Of a DNA stretch of 48,976 nucleotides, positions 1-8,226 are shown one piece after another (the stretch's first letter is position 1; every line of letters starts with the position of its first letter). A program made the translations under genes and the position numbers. The stretch is from Anaerolineae bacterium (GTDB lineage Bacteria > Chloroflexota > Anaerolineae > Anaerolineales > Anaerolineaceae): positions 1 to 48,976 of the forward strand of contig JABLXM010000004.1 of assembly GCA_013177815.1 (NCBI GenBank), given 5' to 3'. The notes below the pieces were generated by a model. That model was not told the origin of the DNA. It did not search any database and saw only the letters and a program-made list of their open reading frames with translations.

Positions 1-1133
1 AGGTTGATACCTGCGCCAGTGCCAAAGTGTCGCCCCCTGCGGGGGGCGTGGATTGAAATACTATCGCAAGGTGGGAGCAAAGTCACTACCACAAGTGTCG
101 CCCCCTGCGGGGGGCGTGGATTGAAATTTATAGGATTACTGAGTATGAGCATACTGGACAGGTGTCGCCCCCTGCGGGGGGCGTGGATTGAAATGACACA
201 AACCCATCACGGCAGCCGGCGAATCCCTGTGTCGCCCCCTGCGGGGGGCGTGGATTGAAATGGGGTGGAGGCGGTGATGGGAAAGCAGCAGCTGGTGTCG
301 CCCCCTGCGGGGGGCGTGGATTGAAATGATTACACGCCCAGCGTGGACCTGGTTGACCAGACGTGTCGCCCCCTGCGGGGGGCGTGGATTGAAATTCCGA
401 ACACAGAGCGCATCATCTTTGCTGAGCACGTGTCGCCCCCTGCGGGGGGCGTGGATTGAAATATTTGGCGCGTTATGGAGATTGCCGGGGTTGAAAAGTG
501 TCGCCCCCTGCGGGGGGCGTGGATTGAAATGTAACTGATAGGTTGATACCTGCGCCAGTGCCAAAGTGTCGCCCCCTGCGGGGGGCGTGGATTGAAATTC
601 CAACAAAGCGCTGCTGGACGAGATACGCAAGAGTGTCGCCCCCTGCGGGGGGCGTGGATTGAAATGATGAAGCTTATCCAGTGAGTGAAGATACCTGGAC
701 GTGTCGCCCCCTGCGGGGGGCGTGGATTGAAATGTTATCTGGGTGGTATGCCCAGCATCTAGAATCTGTGTCGCCCCCTGCGGGGGGCGTGGATTGAAAT
801 CAGAATGTAAGCTCTCAATCACAATTGGATGCCGTGTCGCCCCCTGCGGGGGGCGTGGATTGAAATATATAACACTGCGCGTACGGGTCATCCTCCCCGC
901 GTGTCGCCCCCTGCGGGGGGCGTGGATTGAAATGCTAGTGGTGGTGGAGGGACAGGCAGACGCCGTGTGTCGCCCCCTGCGGGGGGCGTGGATTGAAATT
1001 ACCGGCACGGACGACCGGAAGAACTAGCCCGAGTGTCGCCCCCTGCGGGGGGCGTGGATTGAAATAACCGGGACGCGCTGCTGCGGACGGACGCAGCGAC
1101 GTGTCGCCCCCTGCGGGGGGCGTGGATTGAAAT
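1..1133 (+). CRISPR. Type I-C-like CRISPR array, distal part, 17 repeats
   Basis: Seventeen identical 33-bp repeats start at 27, 95, 162, 229, 295, 363, 430, 498, 566, 633, 701, 768, 834, 901, 967, 1033 and 1101. Each begins GTGTCGCCCCC, has a short GC-rich palindrome in the middle and ends GGATTGAAAT. The 16 complete spacers are 33-35 bp, and a 26-nt partial spacer lies at 1-26. Repeat length, the CCCCC/GGGGG stem and the ATTGAAA tail resemble type I-C repeats (established knowledge). With the ATTGAAA end taken as 3', the leader and cas genes would lie to the left, outside the window, and 1133 is the trailer end. The last repeat shows no decay. The partial spacer 1-26 is repeated at 540-565. 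Confidence 0.97.
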
Positions 1134-1165
1134 GATCATACTTCAATCAGACCGTTATAAAAAGT

Positions 1166-1290
1166 GAGTGTCCCAAAAGTGATTAATTTATCATGGCGCG
1201 AGGAGGAGTTTTTCATTAATGGGGGAGATGCTTCCCCCTGCGGGGACTTCGCGCTTCGCTCAGCATGACGAATCTGACTTTTGGGACGGC
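1166..1290. repeat. Possible MITE-like intergenic element with 11-bp terminal inverted repeats
   Basis: Positions 1170-1180 (GTCCCAAAAGT) and 1277-1287 are exact inverted copies about 96 bp apart. Between them are a small hairpin of the GGGGGA/TCCCCC type near 1219-1236 and a stretch matching the CTTCGCTCAGCATGACGAA kind of dispersed intergenic sequence. No coding potential is seen. The element sits between the CRISPR trailer and the catalase 3' end, and its hairpin may terminate the catalase transcript. The MITE label is an inference from the inverted ends only. Confidence 0.45.
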
Positions 1291-1303
1291 TCCTCTCATT
1301 CGA

Positions 1304-2773
1304 CTAGCTTTCTACTGTTACTTTTTCCAACGAGATGCCCAAAGCGTCAGCCACACCTTTGCCATAAGCCGGATCGGCTTTCAGGCAGTTGCCAATGTGG
1401 CGAATCTTAATAAATTCGGGCGCATCACCCATAGCCCGGGCAGTATTCTCGAACAACACTTGTTGTTGGGGCTTGCTCATTAAACGGAAAAGCTTGCCGG
1501 GTTGGGTGAAGTAATCGGAGTCGTCCTCGCGGAAATTCCAATTATCCGCCGCGCCAAAGAGCTCCAATGCCGGCTCCTTGTATTCGGGTTGTTCCTGCCA
1601 CTCGCCAAAACTGTTGGGTTCATAGCCAAGGGTGGTGCCGGCATTGCCATCCACACGCATTTGACCATCACGGTGGGATGGATGCGCAGGGGCGTTCTTG
1701 GGGCTATTGACGGGGATCTGGTGGTGGTTGACGCCCAGGCGGTAGCGCTGCGCATCGCCATAGGAAAACAACCTGCCTTGCAACATTTTATCCGGCGAGA
1801 AGCTGATGCCAGGCACAACGGCGGCGGGGTTGAAGGCTGCCTGTTCCACATCCTGAAAGTAGTTCTCCGGGTTGCGATTCAGTTCAAGTATGCCAACCTC
1901 GATGAGGGGGAAGTCCTTCCTGTACCATACCTTGGTCAGGTCAAAGGGATTGTAGGGCATCTTTTTTGCCTGCTCTTCCGTCATCACCTGGATGTACATT
2001 TTCCAGCGTGGGAAATCACCCCTGGCAATGCTTTCAAGCAGGTCGCGCTGATGGCTCTCGCGGTCTGTGGCAATGATTGCTTCGGCTTCCTGATCGGTCA
2101 GGTTCTTGATGCCCTGCTGGGTAACCAGGTGAAATTTGACCCACACCCGTTCATTCTTAGCATTGATCATGCTGTAGGTGTGGCTGCCAAAGCCGTGCAT
2201 ATGGCGATAGGAATACGGGATGCCACGGTCGCTCATGGTGATGGTGACCTGATGCAGTGCTTCCGGCAGGGAGGTCCAGAAGTCCCAGTTGTTGGTGGCG
2301 GAGCGCAGGTTGGTATGGGGGTCGCGCTTGACGGCGCGGTTGAGGTCGGGGAACTTATGCGGGTCGCGCATGAAGAAGACGGGGGTGTTGTTGCCGACCA
2401 GGTCCCAGTTGCCTTCTTCGGTGTAGAACTTCATGGCAAAACCGCGGATGTCGCGCTCTGCATCGGCGGCGCCGCGTTCACCGGCAACGGTCGAGAAGCG
2501 CACGAACGCCGGGGTTTCTTTGCCGATCTTCGAGAAGATTTTGGCTTTGGTATATTGGGTGATGTCATGGGTGACGGTAAACTTTCCGAAGGCGCCCGAT
2601 CCCTTGGCGTGCATGCGGCGCTCAGGGATGACTTCCCGGTCAAAGTGGGCTAATTTTTCCAGGTACCAGACATCCTGCAACAGCATGGGACCGCGTGGAC
2701 CTGCGGTCATGGCATTTTGATTATCGGGCACAGGCGCGCCCGCAGCGGTGGTCAGTTTCTTCTTATTTTCCAT
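1304..2773 (-). CDS. katA: Heme catalase, small-subunit type (KatA)
   Basis: Monofunctional heme catalase that converts hydrogen peroxide to water and oxygen in the cytoplasm. The 489-aa length fits the small-subunit clade. Visible catalytic features are the distal His55 (in [12 protein letters not shown]), the distal Asn128 (VGNNTPVFF) and the proximal heme ligand Tyr338 ([14 protein letters not shown]). The ATG at 2773 is chosen because AGGA lies about 6 nt upstream and the protein begins with a normal catalase N-terminus ([12 protein letters not shown]). A longer reading to 2836 only adds out-of-family residues inside the upstream gene. It overlaps the 3' end of perR by 11 bp, so the two are almost certainly translated from one mRNA and the regulator controls catalase through the shared promoter. 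Confidence 0.97.
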   Translation of the reverse strand: MENKKKLTTAAGAPVPDNQNAMTAGPRGPMLLQDVWYLEKLAHFDREVIPERRMHAKGSGAFGKFTVTHDITQYTKAKIFSKIGKETPAFVRFSTVAGERGAADAERDIRGFAMKFYTEEGNWDLVGNNTPVFFMRDPHKFPDLNRAVKRDPHTNLRSATNNWDFWTSLPEALHQVTITMSDRGIPYSYRHMHGFGSHTYSMINAKNERVWVKFHLVTQQGIKNLTDQEAEAIIATDRESHQRDLLESIARGDFPRWKMYIQVMTEEQAKKMPYNPFDLTKVWYRKDFPLIEVGILELNRNPENYFQDVEQAAFNPAAVVPGISFSPDKMLQGRLFSYGDAQRYRLGVNHHQIPVNSPKNAPAHPSHRDGQMRVDGNAGTTLGYEPNSFGEWQEQPEYKEPALELFGAADNWNFREDDSDYFTQPGKLFRLMSKPQQQVLFENTARAMGDAPEFIKIRHIGNCLKADPAYGKGVADALGISLEKVTVES

Positions 2774-3209
2774 TTTCAGTCCTTTTTTCTTTTCCTTGAT
2801 CGATACATTTCGGACAAAGTCCGTTAAAGTAGACATTCTTGCTTTTTATTTGAAATTGCTTCAATTCATCTAGCGGAAAAACCTCCATGTCGATAGAGAA
2901 ATTTATTATCTCGCCACAGCTATCGCATATGAAATGACCATGATCATGGGTCATGAGATCATAGCGCTTCTCGATACCGTCGATACTAATGGCGCGCACC
3001 AATCCGGCTTCCATAAATAAACGTAATGTGTTGTAAATGGTGGTTTTGGAAAGAGTGGGAATTTCCGGCGCGAGAACTTCGAATACTTCGTCAACGGTTG
3101 GGTGCCCTATTTTTTGATGGAAGTGCTCCAAGATCTTGATGCGTTGATGTGAGGGACGGATCCCGCTCTTCAAGAGTTCTTCCTTCAAGGATTCAACCGT
3201 AATTTCCAT
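2763..3209 (-). CDS. perR: Fur-family peroxide-sensing repressor, PerR-like
   Basis: 148-aa Fur-superfamily metalloregulator with an N-terminal winged helix and a C-terminal dimerisation domain. Two Cys pairs (C95/C98 in CDSC and a later CPKC) would form the structural zinc site. Aligned by eye to Bacillus subtilis PerR, the regulatory ligands correspond to H36, D84, H90 and H92. The position of the PerR-diagnostic Asp104 is Asn103 here, which is unusual. It is first gene of a perR-katA operon, overlapping katA by 11 bp. A PerR box lies 13 bp upstream of the start codon, so autoregulation is likely. The PerR assignment rather than Fur or Zur rests on catalase linkage, the box and the ligand set. 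Only a weak ribosome-binding site is seen. Confidence 0.88.
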   Translation of the reverse strand: MEITVESLKEELLKSGIRPSHQRIKILEHFHQKIGHPTVDEVFEVLAPEIPTLSKTTIYNTLRLFMEAGLVRAISIDGIEKRYDLMTHDHGHFICDSCGEIINFSIDMEVFPLDELKQFQIKSKNVYFNGLCPKCIDQGKEKRTENGK

Positions 3210-3221
3210 ATCAGTCCAAAT

Positions 3222-3236
3222 TTATAATTATTACAA
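3222..3236 (-). promoter_or_regulatory. PerR box
   Basis: TTATAATTATTACAA matches the 7-1-7 PerR box consensus (TTATAATNATTATAA) at 13 of the 14 defined positions. It lies 13 bp upstream of the perR start codon and about 15-30 nt downstream of the predicted transcription start, a location suited to repression of perR-katA. Confidence 0.75.
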
Positions 3237-3257
3237 TATTTTAATAATTACAATTAT

Positions 3258-3285
3258 ATTATAATTACATTTTAACTTTTGTCAA
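3258..3285 (-). promoter_or_regulatory. Sigma-A-type promoter of perR-katA
   Basis: On the minus strand, TTGACA (3280-3285) and TATAAT (3258-3263) are separated by 16 bp. Both hexamers are perfect consensus. The predicted start is near 3251, leaving a roughly 40-nt AT-rich leader that contains the PerR box. Confidence 0.8.
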
Positions 3286-3452
3286 GCATTTATATTCAAC
3301 TCAGAAAAAAGTAAAAGGTCTATTCGGCGCCTTCTCGCACTGGGGCATGGCGGCTGCACGCTTGCCGATCTGCGATCAAAACATGCGCAAATAGCGGGCA
3401 AAATGGCTTTACAATAAGCCTGTACCCGTCAACCGGAGACAGGAGGTATCCC

Positions 3453-4130
3453 ATGAAGAAACGTTTTCCCAGATCGATCCAATCCGCGTTGTTCGTGTTG
3501 CTGCTATTGACGGCTTGCACACCGGCAGCCACGCCATCACCTGCCCCCAGCGAAGACCTGGCAGACCGGGCAGCAACGGTGGCTGTCATCCAGACGCAAG
3601 CGGTGGCAGCTTACTTCCAGACGCTGACACAGGCGGCGCTGCTGGCGCCCCCCGCCAGCGCCACGCCCTTCCCAACCCGCACGCCGGCGGATACCGCCAC
3701 CATCACGCTCACCCCGCCGCCGCTGGTGCTGCCAACTACCGCGGTGCCGACGGTGGCAATCAATACGCCTGCCGCCGTCACCTACGTCCCGGCGCCGGCG
3801 GCGTACCAGTGCAGCATCGAATATCAAAGCCCGGGGGCGGGGCAGAAGATCTCCATCGGACAGGACTTCGACCTGGAGGTCATCATGAAAAATGCCGGCA
3901 CCGCCACCTGGAACAACATCGAGTTCGATTTCTCCTACGTCAGCGGCGCCAAGTTCCAGGAGTGGGAGGATACCTTCGAACTGGGTCAGAACATCGGACC
4001 GGGCGGCAGTGTATCCTTCATCGTTGACATGATTGCCAAGACCGGCACCGGCGTGCAGCAAGCCACCTGGGCGCTCAAGAAGGGCGGCTCGCCGATCTGT
4101 TACATCTACCTGGACATTTTTGTGGAATGA
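3453..4130 (+). CDS. Lipoprotein with C-terminal NBR1-Ig-like domain (first of a tandem pair)
   Basis: 225-aa predicted exported lipoprotein. It has a signal peptide with lipobox LLTAC (Cys22), then a Thr/Pro/Ala-rich linker to about residue 115. The C-terminal beta domain of about 105 residues has the NBR1 Ig-like pattern (MKNAGTATW, SGAKFQ, a conserved ATWAL near the end). This domain in bacteria is thought to act extracellularly as a binding or adhesive module; its partner is unknown. AGGAGG stands 7 nt before the ATG. The next gene, 63 bp downstream, is a paralogue, and both share the segment TLTQAALL. The function beyond envelope attachment cannot be stated. Confidence 0.85.
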   Translation: MKKRFPRSIQSALFVLLLLTACTPAATPSPAPSEDLADRAATVAVIQTQAVAAYFQTLTQAALLAPPASATPFPTRTPADTATITLTPPPLVLPTTAVPTVAINTPAAVTYVPAPAAYQCSIEYQSPGAGQKISIGQDFDLEVIMKNAGTATWNNIEFDFSYVSGAKFQEWEDTFELGQNIGPGGSVSFIVDMIAKTGTGVQQATWALKKGGSPICYIYLDIFVE

Positions 4131-4193
4131 TGCGGTGAAGGTCGACGCCGGAGCGCTGCCGGCAAAACCCACCGCCAGAAAAAGGATAACCCG

Positions 4194-4847
4194 ATGAGAA
4201 AATGGCTGATCTTTCTTTTATTGCTGCCCGTGTTTTCCGGGTGCGCGCCAGCAGCCACGCCGGAGCCCACCCAAGATGTGGGAATCATCCAGACCGAGGC
4301 TGCCCGCGTGATATATGAAACGCTGACACAGGCGGCGCTGCTGACGCCTTCCGCCACGCTGACACCCTTGCCCAGCGATACTCCCCAACCGACGCTGACG
4401 CCGGTGCCCAGCGCTACGTTGGCGCCGGTCATTCTGCCGACCGCCGTGCCCACCAATACCTATATCCCGTACACGCTGACGCCCACGCAGGGACCTTACC
4501 AGTGCACGATCGTCTCACAAAACCCGGCATACGGAACGAAATTGAAGACCGGGGTCGACTTTGATTTCAAGGTGACGCTGCGCAACTCCGGCACCGAGAC
4601 GTGGACCGACGACAATGTCGACTTCGCTTACCTGAGCGGTACCAAGATGCAGGAGAGCGTCAACTCACGCGACCTAACATCCGACGTCAGCCCCGGCAGC
4701 GAGACGACTTTCATCGTGGACATGCTGGCACCGGTGGACACCGGAACATACAGCGCCGTCTGGGCGTTGCTCAACTCCGGCAATTCATTCTGCACCATCA
4801 CCATCAGCATCGTCGTGACCGATCAAAGTCAAGATGAAGAGGACTGA
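4194..4847 (+). CDS. Lipoprotein with C-terminal NBR1-Ig-like domain (second of a tandem pair)
   Basis: 217-aa paralogue of the preceding gene with the same plan: signal peptide with lipobox FSGC (Cys17), a helix-like segment containing TLTQAALLTPSA, a Thr/Pro linker, and an NBR1-like Ig domain (LRNSGTETW, SGTKMQ, AVWALLNSG) near residues 100-205. It has an AAAGGAT ribosome-binding site and lies 63 bp after its partner, so co-transcription and tandem duplication are likely. The C-terminus is short and acidic (DQSQDEED). No enzymatic motif is seen. Confidence 0.85.
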   Translation: MRKWLIFLLLLPVFSGCAPAATPEPTQDVGIIQTEAARVIYETLTQAALLTPSATLTPLPSDTPQPTLTPVPSATLAPVILPTAVPTNTYIPYTLTPTQGPYQCTIVSQNPAYGTKLKTGVDFDFKVTLRNSGTETWTDDNVDFAYLSGTKMQESVNSRDLTSDVSPGSETTFIVDMLAPVDTGTYSAVWALLNSGNSFCTITISIVVTDQSQDEED

Positions 4848-5094
4848 CAAGAGACTTCTTGTCCCGACCCTGCCACGGGCGACAGCCTGCCCCCAGAGTG
4901 TTGTTTCAATGCCGGCGGATACGGCAATATTCGCGCGAGTGCGATAAACCGCCGGCGTAGCTTGTCTGACAATCATCACCACACAATGGGAACAAACGAC
5001 CATAGCAAGCACGCGACGGCGATGCTACAATACGTTTGCGGGGGTGCCCCGCCCGATTGACATGACTATTATCATCTTCAGGAGGTAATGACCT

Positions 5095-6201
5095 ATGAGC
5101 AATACCCAACCCTTCCGCGCCCACAACTTCAACGCCGGTCCGGCGGTGCTGCCGTTAACGGTGCTGCAGAAGGCTCAAGCCGAGCTGCTGGATTACGCCG
5201 GCAGCGGCATGTCGGTAATGGAGATCAGCCACCGCTCCAAGGAATTCGACGCCATCATCCAGACCGCCGAAGCCGACCTGCGCGAACTGCTAGGCATCCC
5301 CTCTAATTACAAAGTGCTCTTCCTGCAGGGCGGCGCCAGCTTGCAGTTCGCCATGATCCCGATGAATCTGCTGCCGGCGGGCAGTTCGGCAGATTACATT
5401 ATCACCGGTTCGTGGTCCAAGGCGGCTTTCAAGGACGGTAAGAAGTTGGGCAACGTCAAAAAGGCGGCGGATAACGAAAGCTGCAACTTCAACTGTCTGT
5501 CGGAACAATTCGACTTGCAGTTGGATGCGAAAGCGGCTTACCTGCACTACACCATGAACGAGACCATCCACGGGGTGGAGTACAACGATACCCAACCGCA
5601 AGCGCCAGAAGGCGTACCGCTGGTTTGCGACGTGTCCTCCGATTTCCTCTCCAAGCCAGTAGATGTATCAAAGTACGGATTGTTATACGCCGGCGCGCAG
5701 AAGAATGCCGGTCCCGCCGGCGTGACAGTCATCATCATCCGCGAGGATATGCTGGCGCGGACGCCGGAGAATCTGCCGGTGATGCTGGACTACAAACTCC
5801 AGGCGGAAAGCAGTTCCATGTACAACACGCCGCCATGCTATTCGATCTACATAGTCGGGCTGGTGTTGCAGTGGCTCAAGGAGTTGGGCGGACTTTCAGC
5901 CATCGAGGCGATCAACAAGAAAAAAGCGGCAATAGTCTATGATGTGATCGATGCCAGCGGTGGTTTCTACCGCGGGCATGCGGCGCCGGCGGCGCGTTCA
6001 CGCATGAACGTGCCCTTCCGCCTGCCAACCGAGGCGTTGGAAGAAGCCTTCGTCAAAGAGTCAAAAGCCGCAGGGTTGATCGGGCTGAAGGGACACCGCT
6101 CGGTAGGCGGACTGCGGGCTTCGATCTACAACGCCTGCCCGATGGAATCGGTGGAACTGCTGGCAAAGTTCATGCGGGAGTTCCAGACGAAGCAGGGATA
6201 G
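5095..6201 (+). CDS. serC: Phosphoserine aminotransferase (SerC)
   Basis: PLP-dependent class V aminotransferase converting 3-phosphohydroxypyruvate and glutamate to phosphoserine and 2-oxoglutarate in serine biosynthesis, and also acting in the vitamin B6 pathway in some bacteria. Its 368 aa fit the family (about 360). Family hallmarks are the N-terminal FNAGPAVLP, LLGIPSNYKVLFLQGGAS, GSWSKAAFKDGKK, and the PLP lysine K203 in YAGAQKNAGPAG. The C-terminal GHRSVGGLRASIYNACP is also typical. AGGAGGT precedes the ATG. It is monocistronic, with a hairpin terminator downstream; no serA or serB is seen nearby. Confidence 0.97.
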   Translation: MSNTQPFRAHNFNAGPAVLPLTVLQKAQAELLDYAGSGMSVMEISHRSKEFDAIIQTAEADLRELLGIPSNYKVLFLQGGASLQFAMIPMNLLPAGSSADYIITGSWSKAAFKDGKKLGNVKKAADNESCNFNCLSEQFDLQLDAKAAYLHYTMNETIHGVEYNDTQPQAPEGVPLVCDVSSDFLSKPVDVSKYGLLYAGAQKNAGPAGVTVIIIREDMLARTPENLPVMLDYKLQAESSSMYNTPPCYSIYIVGLVLQWLKELGGLSAIEAINKKKAAIVYDVIDASGGFYRGHAAPAARSRMNVPFRLPTEALEEAFVKESKAAGLIGLKGHRSVGGLRASIYNACPMESVELLAKFMREFQTKQG

Positions 6202-6228
6202 GGACAAGAAATCAGTAAAAAGTAAACG

Positions 6229-6258
6229 GGAGGGTAGAGCGGAAACGTCCTACCCTCC
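6229..6258. terminator. Hairpin terminator between convergent genes
   Basis: A perfect 9-bp stem (GGAGGGTAG with CTACCCTCC) and 12-nt loop, followed by TATTATTAG. It lies between serC (+) and the DUF4342 gene (-), so it may act on both strands. The U-tract is weak. Confidence 0.65.
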
Positions 6259-6286
6259 TATTATTAGAACATGGTGGGAGGGCTGG

Positions 6287-6562
6287 TCACTCTTCCCGCA
6301 CTACTTGAACCTTGACGCGGGTGAGCAGGGCTGCCATGGCGCCCAACGCCGCCAGCAGCGGCGCGAATGCCGTTACCACACCGCCAACAGCCACGCCGGC
6401 GGTCAGTGGAATCTCCAGCAGGATTTCGTCATTCTCCTTGCGGATGATAATGCGGCGGACGTTGCCCTGGTGAATGAGCTCCTTGATCTCATCCACCAGC
6501 TTGCCGGCATCTATGATGAACTCCTCGGTCCAATTCTTATGGGGCGGCTTTTGATCTGACAT
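6287..6562 (-). CDS. DUF4342 family small protein
   Basis: 91-aa protein with the DUF4342 pattern: an N-terminal WTEEFIIDAGKLVDEIKELI, then GNVRRIIIRKENDEILLEIPLT, then a hydrophobic Gly/Ala-rich helix (about 53-80) that could insert in a membrane. A good AAGGAG ribosome-binding site precedes the ATG. The molecular function of the family is unknown. The gene stands alone, convergent with serC, and its promoter side faces the 700-bp gap before the CPBP gene. Confidence 0.85.
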   Translation of the reverse strand: MSDQKPPHKNWTEEFIIDAGKLVDEIKELIHQGNVRRIIIRKENDEILLEIPLTAGVAVGGVVTAFAPLLAALGAMAALLTRVKVQVVREE

Positions 6563-7275
6563 GCTGTACTCCTTGATCGTTCATTATCCCATATACGAGA
6601 ACCGTAAAAAAAGGTTGTTCAGCCATGACAGCCGATTCTCCCATCATTTTAGTAACTGCATATGCAGCAAGCAAAAAGGCAAATTATTCCGGGAAATAGC
6701 CGAATATGTTCTTGCCAGATATGGTAAAGAAATCTCCAATAGCCCAATTTCAGCCATATATGCGGCATATTTGCAAATCCCGTGGGCAACTACCAGGCAT
6801 AAATAGAAAAAAATTACCAATTATTTCTGCTGCAAACAAAGGAATAAAAAGAAGAAGGAAAGGGGAGGATAAGCACTAACAGCGCGTCAATGGGGAACCT
6901 GGTAGCAGACTTTTTCATTAGGTATTCTTATTCTGTAGTTAGAGTCGTTAAAAGAGTCGTTAATTGAATCACGTGCAATTCCTGCACTCAGAAGAGGTGC
7001 ATATTCTGCATTCTGCAGAGGTGCGAAAATTGCACTCCGGCAGCCTTAAGGCAAAAATTTCCGTCTGGGGTGATGGCAATTTTTGCACTCCCGCCTGAGG
7101 GAAATTTTTGCACGCTGCCGTGAAACATGGGATATGCCTATGGGCAGAATTTGCATCCTGGGAATGGCACGTGCCACCAATGCGCTTGACGTAAAGTAAT
7201 TTCAGAGGTATTGTTGCAGCATTCTACCTGCCGGGCGCCTGGCGGGGAGAGTTAAATAGGGAAGGATAATCGAAC
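6563..7275. other. 713-bp AT-rich non-coding gap with an operator-like array
   Basis: No convincing gene is seen. A short open frame at 6561-6806 has no ribosome-binding site and no recognisable protein. The left half is A-rich and runs to about 6870; the right half holds the regularly spaced repeats described separately (6973-7113). The region includes the upstream regulatory sequence of the CPBP gene starting at 7276. Confidence 0.6.
6973..7113. repeat. Array of 15-bp palindromic sites spaced about 24-27 bp apart
   Basis: Three 15-bp inverted repeats of form GTGCR-N5-TGCAY lie exactly 24 bp apart: GTGCAATTCCTGCAC (6973-6987), GTGCATATTCTGCAT (6997-7011) and GTGCGAAAATTGCAC (7021-7035). Related elements follow near 7048-7062 (AAGGCAAAAATTTCC), 7074-7088 (TGGCAATTTTTGCAC) and 7099-7113 (GGGAAATTTTTGCAC). 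A degenerate further copy may end near 7160. The arrangement resembles a multi-site operator or a decaying tandem repeat about 160 bp upstream of the CPBP gene. Confidence 0.7.
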
Positions 7276-8142
7276 ATGAACATCAGATCTTTCATTAAGG
7301 AACACCCTGCGCTGACCTATTTCGTGCTCACGTTTGTCATCTCGTGGGGCATCACGCTCATCATCATCGCTCCAGGCGGTATTCCTGGCACGACCGCGCA
7401 GATCGACCAATTGTTTCCGCTGGCGCTGATGGCGCTGCTGGTTGGTCCCGCCGGGGCGGGCATCCTAACGACCCTTCTAGTTTATGGTAGGGCAGGCTGG
7501 CGTGACTATCTATCCCGCTGGAAACGATGGCGGGTGGGAATCCAATGGTACGCGGTGGCGCTGCTGCTGCTGCCGCTGCTGGCGTTGATCATCCTGCTGG
7601 CGCTGGCGCGCACCTCCGATGTCTTCCTGCCGGCGATTCTCACCTCGGATGACAAAGTGGGCTTGTTGCTGAGCGGGTTGGGGATCGGGTTGATGGGAGG
7701 CTTTCTGGAGGAACTCGGCTGGACCGGGTTCGCTGCGCCCGAACTGCTCAAACGCAAGCGCAGCCTAGTTGCCGGGCTGATCATCGGCTTGCTTTGGGGG
7801 GTGTGGCACCTGCTGGTGACCTTCTGGGCTTCCGGCGACGACGCGGGCAGGCTCTCCCTGCCGTCATTTTTGGATCCGTTCCTGTTCTACGCGTTGGTGC
7901 TGCCGGTCTTCCGCGTGCTGATGGTGTGGCTCTACCAGCGCAGTGGCAGCGCGCCGATGGTAATGCTGATGCACGCTAGCCTGACCGCCGGCACACTGTT
8001 CATCCTGCAGCCAGCAGCGACCGGATCGGCGCTGCGCACGTATTACCTAGGGCTGGCAGGCGCGCTGTGGCTGTTGGTTGGTATCATCGCGGTATTCAAC
8101 GGAGGCAAACGGGAGAAAAAAAGCGTACCGGGGGCTGAATGA
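7276..8142 (+). CDS. CPBP family intramembrane metalloprotease
   Basis: 288-aa polytopic membrane protein of the CPBP (CAAX protease and bacteriocin-processing) family. About seven or eight hydrophobic segments are visible. Motif 1 is EELGWTGF (E145, E146), motif 2 is GLLWGVWHL (H178), and motif 3 has H233 in LMHASL; these supply the usual catalytic residues. In motif 1 the commonly seen Arg (EExGWRG) is Thr150. Substrates of such bacterial homologues are mostly unknown. The start is the ATG after GGAAGGATAATCGAAC. It stands alone, behind the operator-like array. Confidence 0.88.
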   Translation: MNIRSFIKEHPALTYFVLTFVISWGITLIIIAPGGIPGTTAQIDQLFPLALMALLVGPAGAGILTTLLVYGRAGWRDYLSRWKRWRVGIQWYAVALLLLPLLALIILLALARTSDVFLPAILTSDDKVGLLLSGLGIGLMGGFLEELGWTGFAAPELLKRKRSLVAGLIIGLLWGVWHLLVTFWASGDDAGRLSLPSFLDPFLFYALVLPVFRVLMVWLYQRSGSAPMVMLMHASLTAGTLFILQPAATGSALRTYYLGLAGALWLLVGIIAVFNGGKREKKSVPGAE

Positions 8143-8146
8143 ATCG

Positions 8147-8174
8147 GCAGGGGTGAGTGGACGCTCGCCCCTGC
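8147..8174. terminator. Hairpin between convergent genes
   Basis: An 11-bp stem (GCAGGGGTGAG with CTCGCCCCTGC, one G-U pair) and 6-nt loop start 5 bp after the CPBP stop and lie before the 3' end of the aldolase gene on the other strand. No U-tract, so it may be factor-assisted. Confidence 0.5.
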
Positions 8175-8226
8175 TTCAACAGGAGGAGAAGATGGAACCG
8201 GAACCGGGAAACTGGCGCTGCCCGGT

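Noticed and set aside
136-1008. Open frame across the CRISPR array encoding repeated FNPRPPQGAT and ISIHAPRRGRH units
   Set aside because: It is a translation of the repeats, a well-known false gene call.
1-1303. cas genes linked to the array
   Set aside because: None is present in the window; they would be expected to the left of base 1.
1502-2653. 383-codon open frame opposite catalase
   Set aside because: Antisense shadow of katA, whose protein is unmistakable.
6561-6806. 81-codon frame in the gap upstream of CPBP
   Set aside because: No ribosome-binding site, AT-rich random composition and no recognisable motif.
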